Position numbers and translations under genes: made by a program. Positions 1 to 4,620 of a stretch of DNA of 8,031 bases are shown piece after piece. Origin of the DNA: Verrucomicrobiota bacterium (GTDB lineage: Bacteria > Verrucomicrobiota > Verrucomicrobiia > Limisphaerales > UBA11358); the NCBI GenBank assembly GCA_021323835.1, contig JAJPKI010000075.1, positions 1-8,031 of the forward strand. The letters run 5' to 3'. The notes under the pieces are model-generated. The model was not told the DNA's origin, did no database searches, and worked only from the letters and a program-made list of their open reading frames with translations. Positions within the stretch are counted from its first letter, which is position 1. Each line of letters starts with the position of its first letter.

Positions 1-38
1 ATGTCTTTTACACGCTGGTCAATTGGTTTGTCTGCCAT
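1..38 (-). CDS. acpP: Acyl carrier protein, N-terminal 12 codons (partial, runs off the left edge)
   Basis: Reading the minus strand from the ATG at 38-36 gives MADKPIDQRVKD and then leaves the window. This matches the usual start of bacterial acyl carrier proteins (MADK-I-QRVKDI, leading into helix 1), which carry the growing acyl chain on a phosphopantetheine-bearing serine in the cytosol. That serine would lie outside the window. An AAGG Shine-Dalgarno lies at 49-46, seven bases before the ATG, and a candidate promoter lies further upstream. The next minus-strand gene upstream is fabG, the standard neighbour of acpP, which supports the call. Only 38 bases are visible, so the identification rests on a short match plus context. 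Confidence 0.72.
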   Translation of the reverse strand, partial: MADKPIDQRVKD

Positions 39-50
39 AAAGTAGCCTTG

Positions 51-79
51 TGTCTAACCGCGATTGCGAAAATCGTCAA
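51..79 (-). promoter_or_regulatory. Candidate promoter for acpP
   Basis: On the minus strand TTGACG (79-74, five of six consensus bases for a -35) is followed after 17 bases by TAGACA (56-51), a weak -10. Transcription would start about 10 bases before the AAGG ribosome site of acpP. A private promoter would let acpP stay expressed although it is separated from fabG. The -10 is poor, so this remains a prediction. Confidence 0.35.
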
Positions 80-150
80 GCCTTGAATCGAAAAAAATTT
101 TAACGATCTTGAAACTATTGGATTGCATGGCAAGTTGAATTGTCTTGTCA

Positions 151-180
151 GATTCCATGATGAGGTCATGGGTTCAAATC
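151..180 (+). repeat. Inverted repeat with a tRNA T-arm-like tail, function unknown
   Basis: CCATGA (155-160) and TCATGG (166-171) form a perfect 6-bp stem around a 5-nt loop. Flanking GATT (151-154) and AATC (177-180) can extend it across a one-sided bulge. The segment GGTTCAAATC (171-180) also resembles the T-loop of a tRNA, but no convincing acceptor or T stem pairs with it. It could be part of an RNA leader, an operator, or a decayed tRNA end. The rest of 39-184 shows only a small hairpin (61-75, CGATT/AATCG) and no convincing reading frame. Confidence 0.3.
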
Positions 181-184
181 TTTG

Positions 185-216
185 TTGACATTATTAACAG
201 TTAGTGACAAGATATT
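185..216 (+). promoter_or_regulatory. Candidate promoter for the small RNA upstream of the Abi_2 gene
   Basis: TTGACA (185-190) is a perfect -35 box. The best -10 is GATATT (211-216), which matches four of six bases but sits at a long 20-base spacing; AAGATA (209-214) at 18 bases is the alternative. Either would start transcription near 221, just before the terminator-like hairpin. The perfect -35 is suggestive and the -10 is weak. Confidence 0.35.
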
Positions 217-220
217 CACA

Positions 221-271
221 TCAAAGCTGCCGCGCCTCTGCTTGCAAGCGCAATTCGGCGGCTCTTTTTTT
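221..271 (+). ncRNA. Candidate abiF-type small RNA (possible RNA antitoxin)
   Basis: A short transcript of about 50 nt would fit between the candidate promoter and the U-tract. It is dominated by an 8-bp outer stem (225-232 with 256-263, one G-U pair). The 23-nt inside contains a possible CGC/GCG inner stem (233-235 with 248-250) and the palindrome GCTTGCAAGC (240-249), which could allow dimer or pseudoknot pairing. Known: a conserved structured RNA (the abiF RNA motif) occurs upstream of Abi_2-domain genes, and AbiF has been reported as a toxin neutralised by an RNA. Position, size and orientation fit that pattern. Membership of the motif is inferred from context; I have not matched it to a covariance model. 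Otherwise it is simply a terminator or attenuator. Confidence 0.45.
225..271 (+). terminator. Intrinsic terminator or attenuator just upstream of the Abi_2 gene
   Basis: AGCTGCCG (225-232) pairs with CGGCGGCT (256-263) over 8 bp, followed by C and seven T (265-271). It lies 35 bases before the Abi_2 start codon, so it would end the small RNA and limit read-through into the toxin gene. This resembles the attenuator placement in type III toxin-antitoxin loci. Confidence 0.6.
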
Positions 272-284
272 GTTCTGAAATTAT

Positions 285-304
285 GCTTCATTCAAAGAAG
301 AAGC
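285..304 (+). promoter_or_regulatory. Small hairpin covering the Abi_2 ribosome-binding region
   Basis: GCTTC (285-289) pairs with GAAGC (300-304). The only Shine-Dalgarno-like sequence, a purine run AAAGAAGAAG (294-303), is partly buried in this stem, and the ATG is at 306. It could lower translation of the toxin. The stem is only 5 bp, so the effect may be slight. Confidence 0.3.
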
Positions 305-305
305 C

Positions 306-812
306 ATGATTTATCCCAAAAAGGCACTTTCACTGGAAGACCAAGCAGATTTGATGTTGAATCGAGGTTTGGTTGCCAATCGCGACGAGTTAATTTCGCG
401 ATTGAAAGTTGTCAATTACTACAGATTGAGCGGATATCTTCATCCCTTTCGCGTTCGTGATGCCACAGGAAAACCCACTGATAATTTTATGCCCGGCACG
501 AGCTTCGATATCGTTTGGCGGCGTTATAATTTCGACCGAAGATTGCGAATTATCTTACTGGATGCAATTGAACGCATTGAAGTTTCCGTTCGAACGCGCT
601 TAGTTTTTCATTTCGTGATGGCGCATGGACCTTTTGGCTATTTAAGTGATAAAAATCTGCCTGGATTTAAACAGCCAGGGATTTTGCGAAAATGTTGGCA
701 GAATATAAAGTCGCTTGCTTGTTTGCGAGGGATGGTGAAGTCAGACCATGCTCAGTGGTTAGGCAAAATGAATCGCGAAAAAAAATCGCGCCAGCGGCGA
801 GGCGTTCGTTAA
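306..812 (+). CDS. Abi_2/AbiF-like protein, N-terminal reading frame (frameshifted)
   Basis: This frame encodes 168 residues and starts at the ATG that best fits the family (MIYPKKALSLEDQADL, as in Abi_2 proteins). Family features visible in order are the leading helix with QADLML (13-18), the motif VVNYYRLSGYLHPFR (35-49), the WRRYNFDRRLR stretch (71-81) and the helix DAIERIEVSVRTRLVFH (86-102), followed by GPFGYLSDKNLPG (108-120). R96 and H102 give an R-X5-H spacing of the HEPN type. About 20 residues after 120 (roughly 121-145) are longer than I expect and align poorly, then SDHAQWLGKMNRE resumes the family pattern. After residue 158 the frame slips: the last residues (KKSRQRRGVR) are foreign and a TAA follows. 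Confidence 0.8.
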   Translation: MIYPKKALSLEDQADLMLNRGLVANRDELISRLKVVNYYRLSGYLHPFRVRDATGKPTDNFMPGTSFDIVWRRYNFDRRLRIILLDAIERIEVSVRTRLVFHFVMAHGPFGYLSDKNLPGFKQPGILRKCWQNIKSLACLRGMVKSDHAQWLGKMNREKKSRQRRGVR

Positions 813-849
813 GCATTTTCAGGAAACATATGGCGACCAGCATGCGGCA

Positions 850-1284
850 TTGCCACTTTGGATGGCTTGTGAGCTGATGAGTTGTGATAGTCTTTTGCAA
901 TTCGCTCATGCGGTGGAATCAGAAATGCTCAAACGCACAGCTTCAGATTTCGGATTTCCAGATGAACGTTTATTCTCATGGTCGAAAGCGATTTTCTCTC
1001 TGCGAAACGCTTGTGCTCATCATGCTCGCGTATGGAATCGAGTGTTCGGAACAAAACCATCCATTCCCGGAAAAAATAAAAATCCAGAATGGCATATATC
1101 TCCCGGCTTTGCTCCAGACCGCGTTGGCTTAATGCTAACAGTGTGCTATGTCTGGCTCGGCAAAGTGAGTTCCACAACCAAATGGCGCGAAAGACTCTTT
1201 AATTTATTTGATGAATACTCAGAAATTCCACTAAAGGAAATGGGACTGCCACCTGATTGGCGAAATCATCCGCTTTGGAAATAA
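850..1284 (+). CDS. Abi_2/AbiF-like protein, C-terminal catalytic reading frame
   Basis: The frame is open from 772 to the TAA at 1282-1284. The coordinates here begin at a TTG (850); an ATG follows at 862, but neither has a ribosome site, so independent translation is doubtful. It continues the family sequence with LPLWMACELMSCDSLLQF, then a helical stretch, and FSLRNACAHHARVWNRVFG. RNACAH (R codon 1003-1005, H codon 1018-1020) is the R-X4-H signature of HEPN ribonucleases and corresponds to residues 233 and 238 of the joined protein. The end, EIPLKEMGLPPDWRNHPLWK, is the typical Abi_2 tail. The catalytic motif is intact, which argues that the break is recent or is bypassed. The gene converges with fabG, 31 bases away, with no clear terminator between. 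Confidence 0.8.
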   Translation: MPLWMACELMSCDSLLQFAHAVESEMLKRTASDFGFPDERLFSWSKAIFSLRNACAHHARVWNRVFGTKPSIPGKNKNPEWHISPGFAPDRVGLMLTVCYVWLGKVSSTTKWRERLFNLFDEYSEIPLKEMGLPPDWRNHPLWK

Positions 1285-1315
1285 ACTGCGCGCCAATTAG
1301 GTAAAAAAATTCCGG

Positions 1316-2074
1316 TCACATGACCATTCCGCCGTCCACTGTCAAGACTTGTCCGGTAATGTAACGCGCCGAAGCACTCGCCAAAAACAGCGCCGCGTCC
1401 GCGATGTCGTCCGCCGAACCGAATTTGCCCATCGGAATCTGTTTCAAAATCGTCGCCTTCAATTCCTCGGTCAAATCCGACGTCATGTCCGTCTCGATAA
1501 ATCCCGGCGCAATCACGTTGACCGTGATGCTGCGCGACGCCACTTCGCGCGCGAACGATTGCGTGAAACCGATGAGTCCGGCCTTGCTCGCGGCGTAATT
1601 CGCTTGCCCCGGATTTCCGATGAGGCCGATGACCGACGAAATATTAATGATGCGACCACTGCGCTGTTTGATGAACGCGCGGCTGAATGCTTTAGTGACG
1701 AGAAATGCGCCTTTGAGATTCGTGTCGAGAACCGTGTCCCAATCCGCATCGCTCATGCGCATCAGCAAACCGTCGCGCGTCACGCCAGCGTTGTTCACGA
1801 GAATGTCAACCTTGCCGCAATCGGCGAGAATTTTTTCGGCGGCAGCTTCGACGGCTTTTGAATCCGCGACGTCAACCGCATGCGCCCAGGCTTTGCGCCC
1901 GAGCGCACGGATTTCATTGGCGACTTTGTCGGAATTTTCCTGTGTGCGCGAAACGCAAACGACATCTGCGCCTGCGTTCGCAAATTTCAGTGCAATGGCG
2001 CGGCCGATACCGCGGCCCGCGCCGGTGACGACGGCGATTTGATTATCAAGATGTTTAATTAATTGGGTCTCCAT
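1316..2074 (-). CDS. fabG: 3-oxoacyl-[acyl-carrier-protein] reductase
   Basis: FabG reduces 3-oxoacyl-ACP to 3-hydroxyacyl-ACP with NADPH in the cytosolic fatty-acid elongation cycle. From the ATG at 2074 the protein has 252 residues. It shows the Rossmann glycine motif TGAGRGIG (17-24), NNAG (94-97), the FabG-type TRDGLLMRM (99-107), the catalytic set N119, S147, Y160 and K164 (GQANYAASKAG), then NVIAPGFIETDM (186-197) and a C-terminal TVDGGMVM. Length and motifs are typical. In-frame TTG (2104) and ATG (2101) lie upstream; the ATG at 2101 has GGGAAA before it, so a 261-residue form is possible, but the family match begins just after 2074. It overlaps the end of the small membrane-protein gene by 20 bases. 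acpP is downstream on the same strand, beyond the inserted Abi cassette. Confidence 0.95.
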   Translation of the reverse strand: METQLIKHLDNQIAVVTGAGRGIGRAIALKFANAGADVVCVSRTQENSDKVANEIRALGRKAWAHAVDVADSKAVEAAAEKILADCGKVDILVNNAGVTRDGLLMRMSDADWDTVLDTNLKGAFLVTKAFSRAFIKQRSGRIINISSVIGLIGNPGQANYAASKAGLIGFTQSFAREVASRSITVNVIAPGFIETDMTSDLTEELKATILKQIPMGKFGSADDIADAALFLASASARYITGQVLTVDGGMVM

Positions 2075-2369
2075 AAATTTTTTTGTGAATGAAATGGACA
2101 TCAATTTCCCACAACGGAAGAAACGCGTAAATCATAGATGCTCTCCAACCACCAGTTTTTTGATTAGGCGATTTTCTTGCCTCAACGGAGCCCGGCCACG
2201 GATGCTCAGCGTCATAAAATCCCGCAGGAGCCCAACTTGACCACATGATGCCTCGAAGATTTACCGCCGCTGGTTGGTAGCGACCGTTTATTGAAAGAAT
2301 CGCATATATCAAAACATAGACAGCAACGAAAATTAAAAAAACCAAGCCAAACTTTTGTTTTTTTTTCAT
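2055..2369 (-). CDS. Small single-pass membrane protein of unknown function
   Basis: This 104-residue protein is not one I can name. From ATG 2369 it begins MKKKQK and has one hydrophobic segment (about residues 7-28, FGLVFLIFVAVYVLIYAILS). A soluble part rich in Trp, Pro and Gly follows (GRYQPAAV, MWSSWAPAGF, EHPWPGS) and then a second mildly hydrophobic stretch, MIYAFLPLWEIDVHF. The positive start suggests the N-terminus lies inside and the rest outside or periplasmic. A TTG six codons upstream (2387) is an alternative start. Its last 20 bases overlap the fabG start, so the two are probably co-transcribed and translationally coupled. The biased, protein-like composition and the overlap argue that it is real. 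Confidence 0.65.
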   Translation of the reverse strand: MKKKQKFGLVFLIFVAVYVLIYAILSINGRYQPAAVNLRGIMWSSWAPAGFYDAEHPWPGSVEARKSPNQKTGGWRASMIYAFLPLWEIDVHFIHKKIYGDPIN

Positions 2370-2404
2370 TCTGGAATCACACGTCAAGCATTTGTGCCAA
2401 TATT

Positions 2405-2424
2405 GACGCGTTTCATAAAGCGTC
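2405..2424. promoter_or_regulatory. Inverted repeat in the divergent intergenic region
   Basis: GACGC (2405-2409) and GCGTC (2420-2424) flank TTT and AAA, giving a bulged 8-bp stem with a 3-base CAT loop. It lies between the divergent membrane-protein gene and nth. It could be an operator or chance. TTGACG (2403-2408) overlaps it but no good -10 follows. Nothing else is evident in 2370-2506. Confidence 0.25.
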
Positions 2425-2506
2425 TGGCAAATAGTTAATGATGGCTGGAAACAAATCCATACGAAAATAAATTTTCTTCAAGCGGTTGCGCCGTTAAAGT
2501 TTTGCC

Positions 2507-3184
2507 ATGCGTGAAACTGCCGAAGCCAAAATCGTCCGCACAAAAAAAATTATCGCCGGTTTGGAAAAAACTTATCCGACGGCGCATTGCGAATTGGTTC
2601 ATGCAAGTCCGCTGGAACTGCTCGTCGCCACAATTCTTTCCGCGCAATGCACGGATAAACGCGTCAACATCGTCACGGCGGAACTGTTCAAAAAATATCG
2701 GTCGGCCAAAGATTTTGCGGACGCCGCCGTGGCCGAATTGGACAAGGACATTCGCAGCATCAATTTTCATTTCAACAAGGCGCGCGCCATCAAAGCCGCT
2801 TGCACGGATATTATCGCCAAGCACGGCGGCGAAGTGCCGCGCACGATGGAGGAATTGATTGAACTTCACGGAGTCGGACGCAAAACGGCGAACGTCGTTT
2901 TGGGAAATGCGTTCGACATCAACATCGGCGTCGTCGTGGACACGCACGTGGCGCGACTGTCATTTCGCTTCGGCCTGACGAAATTAACGTCGCCGGAAAA
3001 AATCGAAAAAGATTTAATGGAACTGGTGCCGCAGAAAAAGTGGGCGTTATTCAGTCATTTGCTCATTTGGCACGGCCGTCGCCGTTGTTTCGCGCGTAAA
3101 CCGGATTGCGCCAATTGTGAAGTGTTAAAATGGTGTCCGCGCATTGGCGTGAAGGAAGAATTGCTGGAAAATAAGGGAAATTAA
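2507..3184 (+). CDS. nth: Endonuclease III (DNA glycosylase/AP lyase)
   Basis: Endonuclease III removes oxidised pyrimidines from DNA and cuts the abasic site, starting base-excision repair. The 225-residue protein is slightly longer than the E. coli enzyme (211). Visible features are LLVATILSAQCTDKRVN (38-54), the helix-hairpin-helix LHGVGRKTANVVLG (120-133) with catalytic K126, and VDTHVAR (144-150) with catalytic D145. The four cysteines of the 4Fe-4S cluster are C194, C201, C204 and C210, in the standard C-X6-C-X2-C-X5-C spacing. All key residues are present. The ATG at 2507 is the only reasonable start; no Shine-Dalgarno precedes it. The gene stands alone, divergent from the membrane-protein/fabG unit, and is followed by a separate promoter. 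Confidence 0.95.
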   Translation: MRETAEAKIVRTKKIIAGLEKTYPTAHCELVHASPLELLVATILSAQCTDKRVNIVTAELFKKYRSAKDFADAAVAELDKDIRSINFHFNKARAIKAACTDIIAKHGGEVPRTMEELIELHGVGRKTANVVLGNAFDINIGVVVDTHVARLSFRFGLTKLTSPEKIEKDLMELVPQKKWALFSHLLIWHGRRRCFARKPDCANCEVLKWCPRIGVKEELLENKGN

Positions 3185-3188
3185 AGGA

Positions 3189-3216
3189 TTGACTGTTACG
3201 GTCATTGTGTTACAAC
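3189..3216 (+). promoter_or_regulatory. Candidate promoter for the RRM protein gene
   Basis: TTGACT (3189-3194) and TACAAC (3211-3216) are 16 bases apart, matching five and four of six consensus bases. Transcription would start near 3223 and give a leader of about 115 nt that begins with the hairpin described next. It begins five bases after the nth stop codon. Confidence 0.45.
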
Positions 3217-3221
3217 GGTAA

Positions 3222-3244
3222 CGTCTCGTTCAAAGAACGAGGTG
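3222..3244 (+). promoter_or_regulatory. Leader hairpin upstream of the RRM protein gene
   Basis: CTCGTTC (3225-3231) pairs perfectly with GAACGAG (3235-3241) around an AAA loop. Two G-U pairs and one G-C pair can extend the stem to 10 bp (3222-3244). No U-tract follows, so it is not a terminator. At the 5' end of the predicted leader it could stabilise the mRNA. A second pairing, AATGTC (3258-3263) with GACATT (3281-3286), lies downstream. Confidence 0.45.
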
Positions 3245-3311
3245 GTGTCACAAGACAAATGTCAGTAACCAACAGAAAGCGACATTCAGCGACCTTGCCG
3301 ATGCAGTCTCT

Positions 3312-3318
3312 CCTCCTT
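3312..3318 (+). promoter_or_regulatory. Anti-Shine-Dalgarno-like CCTCCTT in the RRM gene leader
   Basis: CCTCCTT, 19 bases before the ATG, is identical to the anti-Shine-Dalgarno core of 16S rRNA. It therefore cannot act as a ribosome site and no purine-rich Shine-Dalgarno is present before this gene. It may be a pyrimidine-rich binding site or chance. Confidence 0.25.
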
Positions 3319-3337
3319 GATTTTTGAACTTCACCTT

Positions 3338-3679
3338 ATGAGCCAAGCTAGATTATTCGTGGGGAATCTCTCGTATCAAACCGGAGAAAATGAACTTCAG
3401 GATTACTTCGCCCAAATCGGTGCGGTAAAATCCTGCAACTTGATGATGGACAAGATGACCGGCAAATCGCGCGGTTTTGCGTTCATCGAATTCAGCACGC
3501 CGGAAGAAGCGCAAAAAGCCATCGAGCAATTCCATAACAAAGATTTTCAAGGCCGTGCCATCACGGTCAACGTCGCGCGCCCGCGCGAAGAACGCCCGCC
3601 GCGCTCCAACAATTGGGGCGACCGTCGCGGCGGCGACCGCGGTGATTCGCGCGGTGGCGAACGCCGTCAGTGGCAATAA
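3338..3679 (+). CDS. Single-RRM RNA-binding protein with Arg/Gly-rich tail
   Basis: This 113-residue protein is one RNA-recognition motif followed by a basic tail, the layout of bacterial and cyanobacterial Rbp proteins that bind single-stranded RNA in the cytoplasm. RNP2 is LFVGNL (6-11) and RNP1 is RGFAFIEF (45-52), with the aromatic residues F7, F47 and F49 in place to stack on bases. The fold ends near 80 with ITVNVARPR. From about 84 the tail is rich in Arg and Gly (GDRRGGDRGDSRGGER), a feature that adds non-specific RNA affinity. I chose the ATG at 3338 because MSQARLFVGNLSY is the standard family start; a TTG at 3317 would add seven unrelated residues. The gene has its own promoter and terminator. 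Related proteins are often cold-induced, but nothing here proves that. Confidence 0.93.
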   Translation: MSQARLFVGNLSYQTGENELQDYFAQIGAVKSCNLMMDKMTGKSRGFAFIEFSTPEEAQKAIEQFHNKDFQGRAITVNVARPREERPPRSNNWGDRRGGDRGDSRGGERRQWQ

Positions 3680-3702
3680 ATTTTCGCCAGTGCAGTTTTG
3701 GG

Positions 3703-3742
3703 AAATCGGATTGGTGAAATTCGCCAGTCCGATTTTTCTTTT
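3703..3742 (+). terminator. Intrinsic terminator after the RRM protein gene
   Basis: AAATCGGA (3703-3710) pairs with TCCGATTT (3728-3735). Inside, TGGTG (3712-3716) pairs with CGCCA (3722-3726), leaving a short AAATT loop. A T-rich tract with one C follows (3733-3742). It starts 24 bases after the stop codon. Confidence 0.85.
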
Positions 3743-3753
3743 GGAATAAGAGT

Positions 3754-3781
3754 TTGACACTCTGCAAACGCAATTTATCTT
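3754..3781 (+). promoter_or_regulatory. Candidate promoter for the Pro/Ala-rich protein and trxA
   Basis: TTGACA (3754-3759) is a perfect -35, and TATCTT (3776-3781) a four-of-six -10 after 16 bases. Transcription would begin about 7 bases before the ATG at 3795, leaving almost no leader. It lies directly behind the preceding terminator, as expected for a new unit. Confidence 0.5.
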
Positions 3782-3794
3782 TAAGAAACATTTT

Positions 3795-4247
3795 ATGGCC
3801 GACGTTCCTCCAAATCCGCCGAATATTCCGGGCGTGCCGCTCGGAGCCGAGCCGGGCAAAAAAACCACCGGCAAAGTTGCTCCTAAAAAAGAAACCGTCC
3901 GCATCACGCTGCCACCCAAGCCAAGCGCCGCGCCGACAATCAAATTGCCGACGCTTCCGCCCGGCGGACCCACGGGCGCGCCAACGGCTGCTGCACCTCG
4001 TCCCGCGCCGGTCGCCGCTCCGCCACCGCGAACTGCGGCTGCGCCTGCTGCACCCGCTGTTGCCGGTCGTCCGACAACTGCCGCGCCCGCGCAACGTCCC
4101 GCGCCCGCTCCTGTTGCTGCCGGTGCGCCGACCGTTGGAACACTCGATAAAATTTTAGCGATCGCCGCGATGGTCATGGCCTTGGGCGCCGTTGGCACGA
4201 CGGTTTGGATGATGCTGATATTGAATCAAGCCGTCCAGGCGCAATAA
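3795..4247 (+). CDS. Pro/Ala-rich tail-anchored membrane protein, unknown function
   Basis: The protein has 150 residues. About the first 115 are disordered-looking and dominated by Pro and Ala (for example PGGPTGAPTAAAPRPAPVAA), with a basic KKETVRITLPPKP segment near 31-43. A single C-terminal membrane helix follows (about 120-143, ILAIAAMVMALGAVGTTVWMML) with a short NQAVQAQ end. It therefore looks tail-anchored with a long cytoplasmic Pro-rich arm. I do not recognise a named family. Proteins with this ETVRI-LPPKP motif seem, from memory, common in Verrucomicrobiota. trxA begins 28 bases downstream and probably shares its promoter. The long opposite-strand frames here are by-products of the GC-rich Pro/Ala codons. 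Confidence 0.75.
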   Translation: MADVPPNPPNIPGVPLGAEPGKKTTGKVAPKKETVRITLPPKPSAAPTIKLPTLPPGGPTGAPTAAAPRPAPVAAPPPRTAAAPAAPAVAGRPTTAAPAQRPAPAPVAAGAPTVGTLDKILAIAAMVMALGAVGTTVWMMLILNQAVQAQ

Positions 4248-4260
4248 ATTCATTCGCAAA

Positions 4261-4266
4261 AGGAGA
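4261..4266 (+). promoter_or_regulatory. Ribosome-binding site of trxA
   Basis: AGGAGA, inside AAAAGGAGA, lies nine bases before the ATG at 4276 but only three before an in-frame TTG at 4270, so it fixes the start at 4276. It is the strongest Shine-Dalgarno in the window. Confidence 0.75.
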
Positions 4267-4275
4267 TTTTTGATT

Positions 4276-4608
4276 ATGGCTTCACCGCTGATTGTCACGC
4301 TCACGCAGGAAAATTTTTCGCAAAATGTCCTGCAATCGCAAACGCCCGTCCTCGTGGATTTCTGGGCCGAATGGTGCGGCCCCTGCAAAATGATTGCGCC
4401 GCTGCTTGATGAACTTGCCGATGAATACGACGGCAAAATTAAAATCGGCAAAGTCAATGTGGATGAACAGCAATCGCTCGCCGCGCAATACGGCGTCCGC
4501 GCGATTCCTACGCTGCTTATTTTCAAACAAGGCCAAATCGCCGAGCAAATGGTCGGCGCAAAAAGCAAACGCGATTTGAAGGCCAGCTTCGACCGCGTCG
4601 CCGCATAA
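4276..4608 (+). CDS. trxA: Thioredoxin
   Basis: Thioredoxin reduces disulfides in cytosolic proteins such as ribonucleotide reductase and is itself recharged by thioredoxin reductase. The 110-residue protein is of classic length. It has the active site WCGPC at 33-37 (C34, C37), the buried acid D28 in VDFWAEW, the cis-proline P78 in RAIPTL and the conserved KVNVDE (59-64). There is no signal peptide, so it acts in the cytoplasm. The start is set by a good AGGAG site. It is the second gene of a unit with the Pro/Ala-rich protein and ends at a strong terminator. Confidence 0.96.
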   Translation: MASPLIVTLTQENFSQNVLQSQTPVLVDFWAEWCGPCKMIAPLLDELADEYDGKIKIGKVNVDEQQSLAAQYGVRAIPTLLIFKQGQIAEQMVGAKSKRDLKASFDRVAA

Positions 4609-4620
4609 TTTTTAATTCTG

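Larger units (their letters stand above)
306..1284 (+). pseudogene. Abi_2/AbiF HEPN-family abortive-infection gene split by a frameshift at an A8 run
   Basis: Two frames together encode one Abi_2 family protein of about 325 residues, a normal length for the family. The break is at the eight A's at 778-785. Losing one A joins codon GAA at 777 to the frame AAT-CGC-GCC-AGC-GGC-GAG and reads EKNRASGEAFVKHFQE, exactly the family's S-x-E-x-F-V-K-H-F transition, so only one shift is needed. Known: Abi_2 proteins (AbiD/AbiF types) are HEPN-fold RNases that stop phage growth by arresting the host, and AbiF is reported to be a toxin with an RNA antitoxin. The gene lies opposite to and between fabG and acpP, and its codon choice looks more AT-leaning than its neighbours, both consistent with transfer. 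It may be a true pseudogene, a phase-variable gene, a slippage-expressed gene or a sequencing error. The A-run makes the last three real possibilities. Confidence 0.75.

Noticed and set aside
3..86. 27-codon open stretch at the left edge on the plus strand
   Set aside because: It overlaps the acpP start and promoter in antisense and shows no family resemblance.
120..192. Possible intact tRNA gene around the GGTTCAAATC motif
   Set aside because: The T stem has at least two mismatches, no acceptor stem pairs across the expected distance, and no anticodon loop with U33 fits. Kept only as a tRNA-like remnant idea.
182..460. 92-residue plus-strand reading frame
   Set aside because: It runs through the terminator hairpin and overlaps the well-supported Abi_2 frame; the sequence has no family features.
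3590..3665. Repeated GGCGACCG-like units as a DNA repeat
   Set aside because: They encode the Arg/Gly-rich tail of the RRM protein, which explains the repetition.
3353..4198. 281-residue minus-strand reading frame rich in Gly and Ala
   Set aside because: It is the antisense of the RRM and Pro/Ala-rich genes and crosses the terminator at 3703-3742; its composition simply mirrors GC-rich codons.
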